This document shows, piece by piece, positions 10,050 through 21,615 of a DNA stretch of 64,000 bases. The translations under genes were made by a program, and so were the position numbers. The notes beneath the pieces were generated by a model, which saw only the letters and a list, made by a program, of their open reading frames with translations, did no database searches and was not told where the DNA came from. Source of the DNA: Sanghuangporus weigelae. Its lineage: Eukaryota > Basidiomycota > Agaricomycetes > Hymenochaetales > Hymenochaetaceae. Positions within the stretch are counted from its first letter, which is position 1. Each line of letters opens with the position of its first letter. The stretch covers positions 930,001 through 994,000 of the forward strand of contig CP137326.1 of assembly GCA_033182465.1 (NCBI GenBank). The letters are read 5' to 3'.

Positions 10050-11868
10050 TGTAGTGGGTGGTGTGTGTCTCTGAAGGCGCTACCAATGTCTGTCCTACTA
10101 AGGGTGCTGAATGTATGAAGAAACCTCTGAAAACGGGATGCCGACACTATCAGACTCTAAATCCCCACTACCCGGCAGGTGCCAGGAACCATCGGAAATG
10201 TAATGGATGGGTATAGGGATGCCGCAGTATGAAAGGAATGAGCTAATAGGGCCGCCGCTCGAAAGGGGGGATCACAGGAGGCTGCCGATGTGGTATAAAC
10301 TTGGTCACAGGAAGATATGGATTGTATAAGACAAATATAAAGGATAAAATGGAGTGAGTGGGTGAAGAAGGTGCCGCTGGGTCATCTGATAGGATGGCTG
10401 TGTTTCCAGATGGCTGGTGACATCAAATAGGGCAAGCAGGAACAAGGGGGAGGCTGCACAAATCCGCTGAAGTAGTGTAAACGCGATAGATGAAAGGAAA
10501 AGACCGTATAAGATCAATATATGGAATAAACTGGAGTGAAAGGCTGGAAAGGACGGCACAGGGGAGTCTGATAAGAAGCCTGGGTCGCTGAAGGATTGCC
10601 AATGTCAAATAGAGGGGCGCCAACGAGGTACAAGAGGAGTGGAGAAAGCTCAGGATTAAATCCCGAGCTTCTACACACTCGCTGAATGTCAGAGCGGCCG
10701 AGGCGTATCAAAGGTGGCGAAGGCAAGTAGAATAATGAATCAAGCAAGAGGAGATGTCAAGGATGGTATGTAGTCAGGGGGGAGGCTCAGTACATGAGGG
10801 GAGACTCAGAGTGAGGGATATCTCGAACTCCGGCGCTCGGTCTAGTACATGCTCTCTCAGATGATGGTCTCTCTAAGATGAACTCATGTCTACCAACCTA
10901 ATACAAGCTCTATATATACTCTGCTGCTGTCGCCGACATGTCCTACTGTCTGACAACATCTCCTGAGTCATCTGGGTTGCCAAGGGCCGCTGCTGGAGCA
11001 CCCAGGTGAAATCTGAGAGCGGCAATGTGAGGGGGGCATCCAATAGCATGGAATATCGAGTATCTGCAATAATACAGGCGCCAGCGGAGTTCGGCTTGGC
11101 GGCGCAAGTCGGCAGCTTGGCATGCCAATGTACCACATGCCTACCTTCCATACATGGTCTAATGGGGGCCGCTGCATTGGGGGGAAGTCGGGAAACGTTG
11201 GAGCCGATGATTGGAGGCTAATATCACGTATATGAGACAAGGGGCACATCAGTCAGTGTCCCTGAGGTGTCCGATGCATCGGCGGCACTCAATACAGAGT
11301 GTAGGCAATCCCTAGTGACTAATATGAGTGGCCGGAGTGGCAGTGCTGCAGGGGACTGCTGGATCAGCGCCAGATACGTCGTAATGAGGCATGTAAGCAC
11401 ATATGACAATGTATAGCTCCCTAGGCAATGGGGGACTGCTTGGTAAGCTGTAGGAGGCATTGGCGAGGGTACCTGAGGATGTCTGAGTGTCCGCCGCACC
11501 AATCGGTGCCATGGAGGCCGACTCAGAGGCGTCTAGAGTTGCTGCAAGGCTGTATATATGGTAAATCGTAAGATCGGCAGCCTGTAGTCACTGAGGGATG
11601 TGTCCTGTAATGCCTGGTGCTAGGTAGGAGTCATCGGCAGACCTGACTGAGTGTCGGAGAGCCATCGGCGGATCAATCTGGGCCTTAGGAGAGCGCCACA
11701 GTACAGTACATGTGCTGGAATCAGTAGAAACGTACTTAAATAGTGTCTTGAGTGCAGTAGGAGTATGCCCTCACACTCTGAGGTGTAGGCGGCACTGGGA
11801 TATGTTATCTGCAATTGGAGGAAACCATAGTATGAGTGTACTGGCACAGGAGGGGCCGGTGCACTACA
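10050..11868 (-). mobile_element. 1.8-kb TGTAGTG...CACTACA element, inverted single copy
   Basis: The ends are TGTAGTG at 10050 and CACTACA ending at 11868. GTGC precedes (10046-10049) and follows (11869-11872). The empty site is GTGC at 4441-4444 in host copy 1. Read on the minus strand it is one A-B unit of the composite at 6351-9766, with visibly more differences from it than the composite's own duplicates have between each other. No coding region is recognised. Candidate identities are a long solo LTR (TG...CA ends, 4-bp duplication) or a non-autonomous terminal-inverted-repeat element. Confidence 0.7.
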
Positions 11869-11872
11869 GTGC

Positions 11873-12030
11873 CCGATGATATGATGTGCCGCGCCAATTA
11901 CCACCAGCCTGATCGGCGCACGCCCGTGTCTTGGCAGCTTTGTGGCATGCCCCGATCTTTGGGCCTGCCCCGATCGCGTGCTGTCATGCTGAGAGTGGAC
12001 TTGTGAATAAATTCTTCAGTGCTCTCATAG
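11873..12030 (+). repeat. LTR-like host repeat, copy 2, last segment
   Basis: It aligns with about 4445-4690 of copy 1 through 'ccgatctttgg'-type and 'cagtgc.ctc' blocks. It lacks the TATA-bearing part present at 4600-4640 in copy 1, so the copy is incomplete here. Its right boundary is uncertain. Confidence 0.5.
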
Positions 12031-12469
12031 AGTCAACCAGTCTATTTATCTAGACGGGTAGTCTTCTCTGTTGTTCGTTTAGCTAGGGGCAACTAATTCT
12101 TAGACTGCGTATAATATTGTTGGCCATTGGGTAAGTAATGGAAGTCAATATGGATGATTTAGGGGTGACAACGTATGATAGGTGTGATTCGCTGATAAGA
12201 GTCCTGAACTCAAACTTAATACGTACTAGGTTCTAGAAGCAGCACAGTAGCAGTTCTAGCAACCTCACTTATCGTTATCGGTCCTAGTAGCAACGCTCTT
12301 TGCAGTACTAGCAATCGCACTTATTCTTAACAGGTACTAACAACAAACACTAAAGTAGTGCTAGCTACCTGTGCAATGACGTATCTGAGTGATATGCTGA
12401 TGTCAAATAAACCACAATACTAATATTCAGCAAGGGTGGGTACAAACAAGCACCTGACTTGAGTGCACT
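12031..12469. other. no gene seen; repeat-island spacer
   Basis: There is no recognisable gene or terminal repeat. Short degenerate motifs recur ('tagcaac', 'cttattc') but no clean tandem array was found. Confidence 0.4.
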
Positions 12470-12623
12470 GCGCTAAATAATGACAAACACCTCTGTGTGC
12501 TTGCAAGTCTAGGGTTCTGAACAGTAATGAGGTAATAGTAGTTAACACCTTAGCTTTATTACCAACTGCCTAATTTGTACAGCAGTAACAAAAACTAACA
12601 CTACACTTAGACTTAAGACACTA
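12470..12623 (+). repeat. 157-bp direct repeat, right copy
   Basis: Nearly identical to 2259-2415. The match ends exactly at TA (12622-12623), where a foldback element end begins, marking an insertion at that dinucleotide. Confidence 0.7.
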
Positions 12624-12738
12624 CAGCTAGTTGCAAAATTTTTGGCAATCACATGATTTTACCACTTTTCTCGTTATGAGAGCCTCAAAACACAGATAAA
12701 ATCATATCTCACCCAAATCTCAACATTTTCACATCATC
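12624..12738 (+). mobile_element. left-end fragment of a foldback element
   Basis: About 115 bases match the left end of the complete foldback copies. They are followed by TA at 12739-12740 and then a second complete element. The remainder of this older copy is not found on the other side of 13825, so it was lost. Confidence 0.75.
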
Positions 12739-12740
12739 TA

Positions 12741-13823
12741 CAGCTAGTTGCAAAATTGTTGGCAATCATGTGATTTCATCACTTTTCTCGCCATGAGAGC
12801 CTCAAAACACAGATAAAATCATATCTCACCCAAATCTCAACGGTTTCACATCATCTAAGTTGCTAAATTCATCTTTTCAAAAGGGCTTTCGTTTAGGAAA
12901 AATGATCGAGAAAATAGAGCAAATAATGACCCCAAAATGGCGAAAATCTCGTTTTTTGCCTCTTCCTTGCATGTGCATTTTTTTCTATGATCCCTGCTGG
13001 TCCAGCACCTCCCCAAAGCTATCCAGAATGATAATATAATTATAAAATGAATTTACAGACTGAGTTTGAGTTGAATTGTGTACCAGAATGTGCTGCTTTG
13101 AGGCATGTCTGAATCACTCAAAACTCATCATTTCCCCCTAGCCTCCCAGGCTCCAGGAAAAATTCTTACAGGCCAGATTCATGCATGTAAATTCATTTTG
13201 GATATAATAGACTAGGTTTGTGTACTAGCTAGGTCCTCAGCATCCACTGGTGAGCTGGGCTGAACAAGTAATTCTGGTTGTATGCATCATTTTAGACAGC
13301 ATCTTCCCAGCTCACCATGGATGCTGAGGACCTAGCTAGTACACAAACCTAGTCTATTATATCCAAAATGAATTTACATGCATGAATCTGGCCTGTAAGA
13401 ATTTTTCCTGGAGCCTGGGAGGCTAGGGGGAAATGATAAGTTTTGAGTGATTCAGACATGCCTCAAAGCAGCACATTCTGGTACACAATTCAACTCAAAC
13501 TCAGTCTGTAAATTCATTTTATAATCATATTATCATTCTGGATAGCTTTGGGGAGGTGCTGGACCAGCAGGGATCACAGAAAAAAATGCACATGCAAGGA
13601 AGAGGCGAAAACCGATATTTTCGCCATTTTAGGGTCATTTTTCGCTCTATTTTCTCTATAGTTTTTTTTAAGCGAAAGCCCTTTCGAAAAGATGAATTTA
13701 GCAACTTAGATGATGTGAAACCATTGAGATTTGGGTGAGATATAATTTTATCTGTGTTTTGAGGCTCTCATAGCGAGAAAAGTGGTGAAATCACGTGATT
13801 GCCAACAATTTTGCAACTAGCTG
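12741..13823. mobile_element. 1,083-bp palindromic foldback element (second full copy)
   Basis: Same family as 2756-3839. The two arms are reverse complements around a short loop near 13280-13310, with termini CAGCTAGTTGC...GCAACTAGCTG flanked by TA at 12739-12740 and 13824-13825. Its arms match each other better than those of the first copy, suggesting it is younger. It sits inside the older fragment at 12624-12738. It has no coding capacity. Confidence 0.85.
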
Positions 13824-13825
13824 TA

Positions 13826-14333
13826 TTGCCAAGTCGGCAAATTAGCCGATATTAGGCGCTTTGTAATGTCACATGGTGTTCAAAGGAGCCGTATTACGTG
13901 ACAGTCACCTATAATTTTCTATTGGCCATATCAAATTTTCCTGTCTACGTTATGACCGGAAAAAAAATTAGCAGGTGTATCTCATGGTAGACAATTGGAG
14001 TATGCACTCAGTTTTGAGAAAATTGCTGCGTGGTGAGCTACAAAAGTGGATCTGTAATAGGTGTTCAAAGGACCGGTTAATGACTGTAATCTGCAGTGCA
14101 GTGATCAGTCCAGATAGATCCCTTCAGGCCATCTGAGTTCTTCTGGGGTGATCTGCCTAGATCAGCCCATCACACACACGGTGTTTTTGTTTTGTTTTGT
14201 TTTGCCAGGCTCCATCATGTGATGTAGAACCTCTATTGCGGTCACATGAGTTGCTGTTTTTCAGTTTTTTGGTGGCTGTATATACAGTTATAAATCTTGC
14301 TCTTTCGCCCTCATCGTCTTCGCATCTGCAAAA
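13826..14333. promoter_or_regulatory. upstream region of CHL1
   Basis: This is unique sequence between the last foldback element and the CHL1 start codon, and it must hold the CHL1 promoter. A TGTTTTG-type T-rich run lies at about 14185-14205. No further motif can be assigned. Confidence 0.3.
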
Positions 14334-17300
14334 ATGGACGGTGTGAAATTGAGTGTCCCGGAGCAATTTCGCGCCTTTCCATTCGAACAACCCTATCCGA
14401 TACAGAAAGATTTCATGAGGCATGTCTACTCCGCCATAGAGAATCGTAAGTTGGCAATAGCCGAGAGTCCCACCGGCACTGTAATACCGTTCATTTGCGC
14501 GTTCGGTCCGCGACGGGAGAGGCTCATGACGTCGGAATATAGGGCAAAACACTTAGTCTTCTTACGAGCTCTCTGACATGGCTGCGGGATGATAGGCAAC
14601 GCAGTAAGCGAATCACATTGGAAAGCTTACGGGACTCTCTTCATTCCACGGACGGTACGCAGTGGCCACGAGTATAGTGTATGGACAGACGTGTATGATA
14701 GTCTCCATGTTAGATCCCGAATGGGTCATAATGCAAACCTTCGAGCGTATGAAGAACGAAATAGAGAAAGAGGAACTCGACCTCCAACAATACCTCGCGG
14801 ATCTCCGTGCAAAAGAAGAATCTTCGAGGAGGGAGCATGCGAGAGTCACAAAAAGACCGGTTCGCTTCGATGCTCGATTGCAGCTTGTATTGATCCTTAT
14901 TTGCTGCAGAGAATATGTAGCCCAAGAGGCAGAAACCACAATGACTCTGATGATGAATATTTGTTGCCGGATTCAGAGAGTGGTGATGTTCAAGACGATC
15001 TCATACCACCGCTGAGTAATAATCGGTTCGTATTATACTGGATGTATTTCGAAATCAAGTTCCCCTGACAGTCATATATGGAATAGGACAAACAGGCTCT
15101 TACCGTCGAGCGCCAAGGTGAGGAATAGTATCTGGCTTTGTTGTCTTCCTCTGACGAAGTTGGCAGATTTTCTTTGCCTCGCGGACACATTCGCAGCTGT
15201 CGCAAGTGATCCGCGAGTTATTGGCGCTGAAAGCGATTCCCGGAGCTCCAGATGATCTGGAGGAGGACAGCATAGATCCTCGTCATCTTGCCAGTCGCTC
15301 GCCACGCTTTCCTCGGAGTGTGTCTTTGGCCTCACGTAACCATCTCTGCATCAACCAACAGTTACGGGCGCGAACCGTTGACTTGGACGAAGGATGCCGC
15401 CAGATGCTTTCTGGTGCGAGTCAAGGACTAAGGACTAACTGCTGTCCCCAGGCTAATCTGGACTGTAGGTCGCCGAGAGGAACGATGTCCGTATCTACCA
15501 CCGCTAGGAGAAGAACATCGATCAGATGACTTCCGCGACCGCATCTTGGTAAGTCGCTTGCACCAAAGGAATTTTACTAGGCATTGAAGAAACAGGTGTA
15601 CTGCAGGCGTCACCTAAAGACATCGAAGATTTGGTCGTCGCTGGGAAAGACATGAAATTATGTCCGTATTTCGCTTCCCGTTCGGCAATCGCATCCGCTG
15701 AGGTATGAGATGATTTAAATTCTATATACGAATGTGCGAACTGAAGATATTGCTTGCACACCGTCATCGACAAGCTTGTCACATTGCCGTATAACCTACT
15801 TCTGCACGAGCAATCCAGAAAGGCTCTCGACATAAACGTGCAGGATCAGATCGTGATTATTGACGAAGCTCACAGTGCGTTTCGCTTGGCCCAATATCAA
15901 AAAACCCAGCTGACGTGTTATTAGATTTAATTGATGCTCTGCTTCAATTACATACCATCGAGCTATCGGTTTCCATGCTGCAGGCTGCAATCGAACAGCT
16001 GACGGCTTACTTGAGCCGCTTTCGAACAAGATTGAATTCTACTAACTCGGTCCAATTGAAGCGCCTGATGCTTTTTCTGCTGGCCTTACACCAGTTTGTC
16101 GAGAATAGATCTGCTGCACACAGTAGTGTGACCTCTGTGTCAGACTTCGTGGAGAGCTTGGGGAACAAAGTGAATGGGATCAATCTTCACGAGCTACAAT
16201 CCTATTTAACGACAAGCAAGGTAGATTCACGCTATGACTCGAGATGTTACGAGTGACACTATCAACACACAGATAGCGCGAAAAGTCAGCAGATATTCTG
16301 AGAAAAGGCAGCATAGTGACAAAGGTAACCGATAGACCGTAACATGATTCGTATATTAACTATTGCGAAAGAGGACAACAGTGATGTCCGTGGAGCCTCG
16401 CTGCTTCCTCTACACACCGTGGAAGCTTTCATTTCAAAGCTGACGAATCATGTCGAAGGTAAAGTAAAGTGGGGCTTATTATATTCTCAGTCATGGACTG
16501 ACATGCATAATATGTAGACGGAGTCATTACCGTCGCAGAGAACCAGCTTGTGTCAGGGGAAAAAACAATCAAATATCAACATCTCAACCCAGCTACCTAC
16601 TTTGAATGTATTGCGCGATGTGCACGAAGCGTGATATTAGCTGGTGGAACAATGTCACCAGTCCGTGTTTCCTGGCTGTCCAACCTCGAGGTATTTCATT
16701 ATTATGACAGATTTCTGATATGGCATTGCAACTTTTCCCGAACATCGCACGGGAGCAATTAACCGTGTTCTCTTGCGGTCATGTCATACCTCGAGCGAAT
16801 CTTCTATGTCTAGTATTAGGAACCGGTCCTCGGGGAAAGGATCTCGAGTTCAGGTTCAAAGATCGGGAAGACAGATCGTTGGTGCGTTTACTCAATGGTT
16901 TAATCCTTTATTCAAGAGTGTCTAATAGAACCGGAAGATCGATGACCTTGGACAGTGTCTGTTTAACTTGGCCAGTGTGCGAGAATCTAGTCGTTCAACA
17001 ATTCATGTACGATTTGATATGTTGACATGTTAAGTAATAGGTCTGTCCCAATGGCGCCGTCGTTTTCTTCCCGTCGTACGCCTTTCTGGACAAAGTGAAG
17101 CGAGACTGGAACACAAATGGGCTCTTAAGTAGGATACGGCAGAAGAAACAGGTCAGATCGAACAGCAGTTATCCAGTCAATAACCTTCTAATAGCCTTTA
17201 ATCAGCTATTTTATGAGCCGCATGCAAATGCTGAAGTCGACGATATTCTTCAGCAATATGCACTGGCTTGTAACGAGGTATGTTTGATTGATTTTGTCTG

Positions 17301-17817
17301 TGGAATTGGGCTTTTCATCGGGCGTCTAGACATCCGGAACTAGCAAGGGAGCCATGCTATTTGCTGTTGTCGGCGCGAAGCTTTCTGAAGGACTAAATTT
17401 CGCCGATGAGCTGGCCCGTGCCGTCGTGCTTGTCGGTATTCCATACCCGAACATTGCTTCCCCGGAATTAAAGGAGCGGATGAAATACATGAGGAAACAC
17501 AAGCAAATCATCAGTGACAAAGATGTTGATCCTGGAAACGAGCTGTACGAGAACTTAGCCATGAGGGCTGTCAACCAGAGCATCGGTGTGTAATAGGGCT
17601 TTGGTCATCATGCATATAGCTTACTCAAGCGAGTTTAGGACGTGCCATCAGACACCAGAACGATTGGTCGACACTCATTCTTGTAGACAAGCGTTACAGT
17701 TCCCAGAAAGTCCAGGCCAAACTCCCAGGTTGGATTCGTCAGGACATTGCTGTTCCTCAGAGCTTTGGACAAGCAATGAAGTCGCTAGGCGAGTTCTATC
17801 GATCCAAACGTCCATAA
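14334..17817 (+). CDS. CHL1: Chl1/DDX11-family DNA helicase
   Basis: An Fe-S superfamily 2 helicase (Rad3/XPD group) that works in sister-chromatid cohesion and replication-fork processing in the nucleus. The gene is cut by a dozen or more short introns. The first is 14481-14542, and removing it restores the Walker A motif ESPTGTGKTLSLL. Later exons give the family-typical [34 protein letters not shown], an Fe-S-domain cysteine (EERCPYLP), the DEAH box (IVIIDEAH, about 15850), [49 protein letters not shown] and, after a last intron, [16 protein letters not shown]. The frame ends FYRSKRP at 17817. The expected length is about 880 residues, normal for the family. It converges on KGD1 with only 70 bp between stops. 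It looks intact even though unspliced frames look broken. Confidence 0.9.
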
Positions 17818-17887
17818 CTTCCAGCTGTTGGGAGATTTATTATATGGAATCGATCGTATTAGACAAATGTAGGAATGTAAACACTAT

Positions 17888-20800
17888 TCAATCAAAGGCA
17901 GCTGCAAGGAACTGCTCAATCTCTTTGTAATGGAGCGCCTACGATAATTTGTCAGGAGCCAGCCACGCGCAAGATGATAAAAGGCGAACCTTGCTTCCAG
18001 TAGCTACCGAACTCGCTGGATCGCGACCTGCATATAGAGGGTTCCTGCCTTTGTGATAGACAGTCTCACTAGCTGCAGTGGAAATTCGCGGTTCCACATA
18101 ACTCCAAGCGCCATTATTCAAAGGTTCCTCCTGAAGGGACATGTGAGGTTATCAATGAGCAGTGATATCAATTGTAGCTTAACACGGACCTGACACCAGA
18201 GAATATCGGCATTAGGGTATTTGTCCAGGTGTGGCGTGAGCTAGTATCTTCGTTTAGTTAGGGGATTGCAAATTTCATAATAGTCACTTACAAGATCATA
18301 AGGGAACGGAGAAATCTGTTCCAGTCGGCTTATGGCAACGTCACGTATACCCTTTTCTTCTCTCCTTTGGAGAAGCGTATAATAAACCTGACCTTTAGCG
18401 CGAAATAATTATTAATTACTCCGATGGTACAAACGTGGGACCGTCGCACCTGTGCAAAGGATGTGTCTGCGGATGTCTTCTGGAGCCACAAGATCGTCGC
18501 TGGCCTCCGGGAGGTATCGCTCGAAATGCGTGTCATCCATCATTTCAACGAGGTCGGAACGAGCCCGCGGGTGCCTGAGAAGTGACTTCGAGAAAAATAA
18601 TACCAACTAAAAAAAGATGTCAAGCAAAGGAGAAGGCCTTCTTAGGGTAAACTCACAGGTTTCCTGAAATCGCGCCTTATCTGACGCCTTAGAACGTGGA
18701 ACTGTATCAATAAGTCAGAAACACAAGCAGGGTAAAATGAATGGACATAAGTACATAATTCGCGGGAGTCCTAGATGTACCTCGTTAGATTGGCCATCAG
18801 CTCGGAATGCTAGTCGGTACTCACGAAGGATAGACAATCTGCATATTGCAATCCTGATGCTGTCTTTCGATCTTTTGTGCTGTCGGGAAAATATGGGGAT
18901 GATCGTCACAAAGCTGCAGGAATCGTTCTATGCGACCACTCGAATGTTCAGGTCCTTGGCCATCGTAACCATGGGGCAAGCTCATCACCAGACCAGTCCG
19001 CTGGAGCCACTTTCTTTCGCCAGAAGCGATATACTGGTCAATAATGCATTGGGCGTTGTTTGCGAAGTCGCCGAACTGAGCTTCCCAAACAGTTAGATTA
19101 TCGGGTGAGACGAGCGAGTATCCAAGCTCAAAACCCAGGGTTCCATATTCAGACAGAGAGGAATTGCATATGATAAACCTTGCTTGGTTCGAGCCAAGGT
19201 TATTGAGAGGGACGTATTGCTGCTCGTTTTCTTGATCATGAAGGACCGCGTGCCGCTGCGAGAATGTTCCACGTTCTACATCCTGTCCAGAGACGCGAAC
19301 GTGATTCTTTTCCAGGACCAGACATCCGAAAGCCAGTGCTTCCGCGGTCGCCCAGTCGATGTTTGTTCCTTCTTCTACTGTCTTTCCCCGGTTTGCTAAA
19401 ATCCGAGCAAGATTCCGATGAACGTTGAATCCCTGTGGGTACGTTGAGATGGCCTTGCCAATACGCTTGAGCGTGTCCTCGGACGAGCCCGTGGGACGAG
19501 TTGGTAACGTTTGTTCTGCAAGTTGCTTCGGAGACGGGAAGCCTTGCCACGACGCTGACAGCCATTCCTTGCTCGTGGGAGTGTAGTCCTTCGCAGCCGC
19601 TGCTGCTTTCTCCAGCATCCCCCACACCCACTTCTTGTGATCTTCGATATCCTTCTCAGTGAAGGTACCACGATCGATCAAGAATTTAGTGTACTTTGTC
19701 AACGGTGTAGGTTGTTTTTGAATTGCCTTGTACATCCTCGGTTGGGTGAAACTTGGTTGATCTGTCTCATTGTGACCGTATCGCCGATAGCAAACGATGT
19801 CAATAACAACATCCTTCTTGTACTTGGCTCGATAGTCAGCTGCAAGTTGACAGACGAATGTAACTGCCTCCACATTGTCGCCATTGACATGGAAGATAGG
19901 CGCATCAATACTCTTCGCTATATCAGACGAATAGGCTGTAGAGCGAGCAAAGCGTGGATCCGTGGTAAAACCGATCTGATTATTGATGATCAGATGAATT
20001 GTTCCACCGGTGCCATAATTCGGAAGATTGTGGAAACCCATGGTTTCATAAACGACACCCTGACCTGCGAATGCTGCGTCACCATGAAGAAGTACACCCA
20101 TGGCAGTAGTATGGATGGCTTCGTCTCCTTCAAAGTGTTGGATGGCTCGTGTCTTGCCGAGAACAACTGGATCGCAGGCCTCGAGATGCGAAGGATTCGC
20201 AACCAAGGACAACGAGACTTTCTTTCCCGACGGCGTCGGTCGGACGTAATTGGCGCCTAGGTGATATTTGACGTCTCCGGCGGGCCAATCATCAGGGTCA
20301 GCAGTCCCAGAAAACTCGTTAAGGATGGCTTCTATCGGCTTCCGGATGACATTTGCTAACACGTTCAGTCTACCCCGATGTGGCATGCCCAGAGTGACAT
20401 GCTTGATGCCATGTTCAACAGAGCGATCTATAAGCGCCTTCATTCCCGGAATGAGAGCTTCGCACCCTTCCAATCCGAATCGTTTTTCGTTCGGATATTT
20501 GCTCGCGATAAACTTCTCGAATGATTCGGACCACATGAGTCGATCCAGAATCATGCGCTTCTCATCAACCGTGTAATTCCATGGCTTTGGAATTTCAACC
20601 CGTTCTCGGATCCAGTCACATTGATCTTTATCCGGAATGTGAACGTATTGTATACCGACGGCACCACCTAGAGACATGCCGTTCTGTATGAAGCATCCGT
20701 TGACCACTGAGATAAGAATTATTGCGTACAATAGATCCTTTGACAGGTCTTGACGATTTCACGCAGAGTCATCGTTTTCCGGTCCTCTGTAGCAAAGTGA

Positions 20801-21360
20801 GGAAGAATACCAGGACCTAAGGCAATCTCCTTGTCAAGATCCGCTTCTGTGAAGCCATAATGGCTAAGCTCGAGCTCCGGAGGTCTGACATCAGCCAAGT
20901 CGGCATCCAAGATACCCAAAGGGTCGAGGTCCGCAATATGATGTCCGCGCACTTGGTATGCTCGGACCAATAGTTGCATCTTTTCAGCACATAGGACGTT
21001 AATATTCCATGTCCCTTATGAAATGAACAAAAGCACCTTTAGATGATCATCGAGCTTTGCACCACGACCAACCTCAAGGGTAGGAGCACCTCCGACGGGC
21101 TGAGGGAGGAACGCAGGAGGAGGCTGAAACGCCTGAGGACTAGGGAGGCCCTTGTCCATGCCAGAGAAATAGGCATCCCAAGAGGCATGGACGGACTTGG
21201 GATCCTGGCGCCAGTGACGATACATCTCCTCGACGTAGTATGCATTAGTTCCGTTTGCGAATGCGTCATTGGGAGATGGCACGGCGGTAGCCAGACAACG
21301 CGGTCGACTGAGAACACGGCCACGACGGGGGAGATTGCGAAGGACCTGCCTACGCAACAT
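17888..21360 (-). CDS. KGD1: 2-oxoglutarate dehydrogenase E1 component, mitochondrial
   Basis: Thiamine-diphosphate E1 subunit of the 2-oxoglutarate dehydrogenase complex (TCA cycle, mitochondrial matrix). The ATG at 21360 opens an Arg-rich presequence ([19 protein letters not shown]); a longer frame upstream begins with GTG only. Next come the N-terminal segment ([16 protein letters not shown]), [45 protein letters not shown], the cofactor region [17 protein letters not shown] and [18 protein letters not shown]. At the end, [17 protein letters not shown] and [19 protein letters not shown] lead through a last intron to a short exon ending [10 protein letters not shown]. About seven introns and about 980 residues, as expected. 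The neighbour starting 255 bp away uses succinyl-CoA, this enzyme's product. Confidence 0.96.
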
Positions 21361-21615
21361 CGTTGTCAGCGACGATTTGTGCACGGTGCTGGACACGATG
21401 ATGAGGGTAGAGAGGAGAGAGCCGCGAGCAGTGACGGTGACGCTACAGTATTTCTGGCCAGCGAGTCCGGAAACAGCAGCACCGACGATCCCGTGATTAT
21501 GTCACCCGCTGACTCATGGCCATTAGCCCTCACTCGTCTTTTGCTATTGGTCTTTTGTAGTTGTGGTAGAATGTGTACAGTGTTGATTGGCTTCCCCCTT
21601 CATCACCAGTTCACC
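21361..21615. promoter_or_regulatory. shared divergent promoter of KGD1 and the SUGCT-like gene
   Basis: Only 255 bases separate the two start codons, so promoter elements must be shared or interleaved. No specific factor site is assigned from sequence alone. Confidence 0.6.

Noticed and set aside
13556-13738. 60-codon frame in the second foldback element
   Set aside because: It lies within a palindrome arm, is not kept in the other copy, and resembles no known protein.
14334-17817. CHL1 at first looked like a pseudogene broken into many frames
   Set aside because: Short GT-AG introns rejoin every helicase motif in order, including Walker A (intron 14481-14542) and the last motif RAIRHQ, and the C-terminus ends cleanly.
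21361-21396. KGD1 start 12 codons upstream (MSSTVHKSS...)
   Set aside because: That codon is GTG, not ATG. The ATG at 21360 gives a typical mitochondrial presequence.
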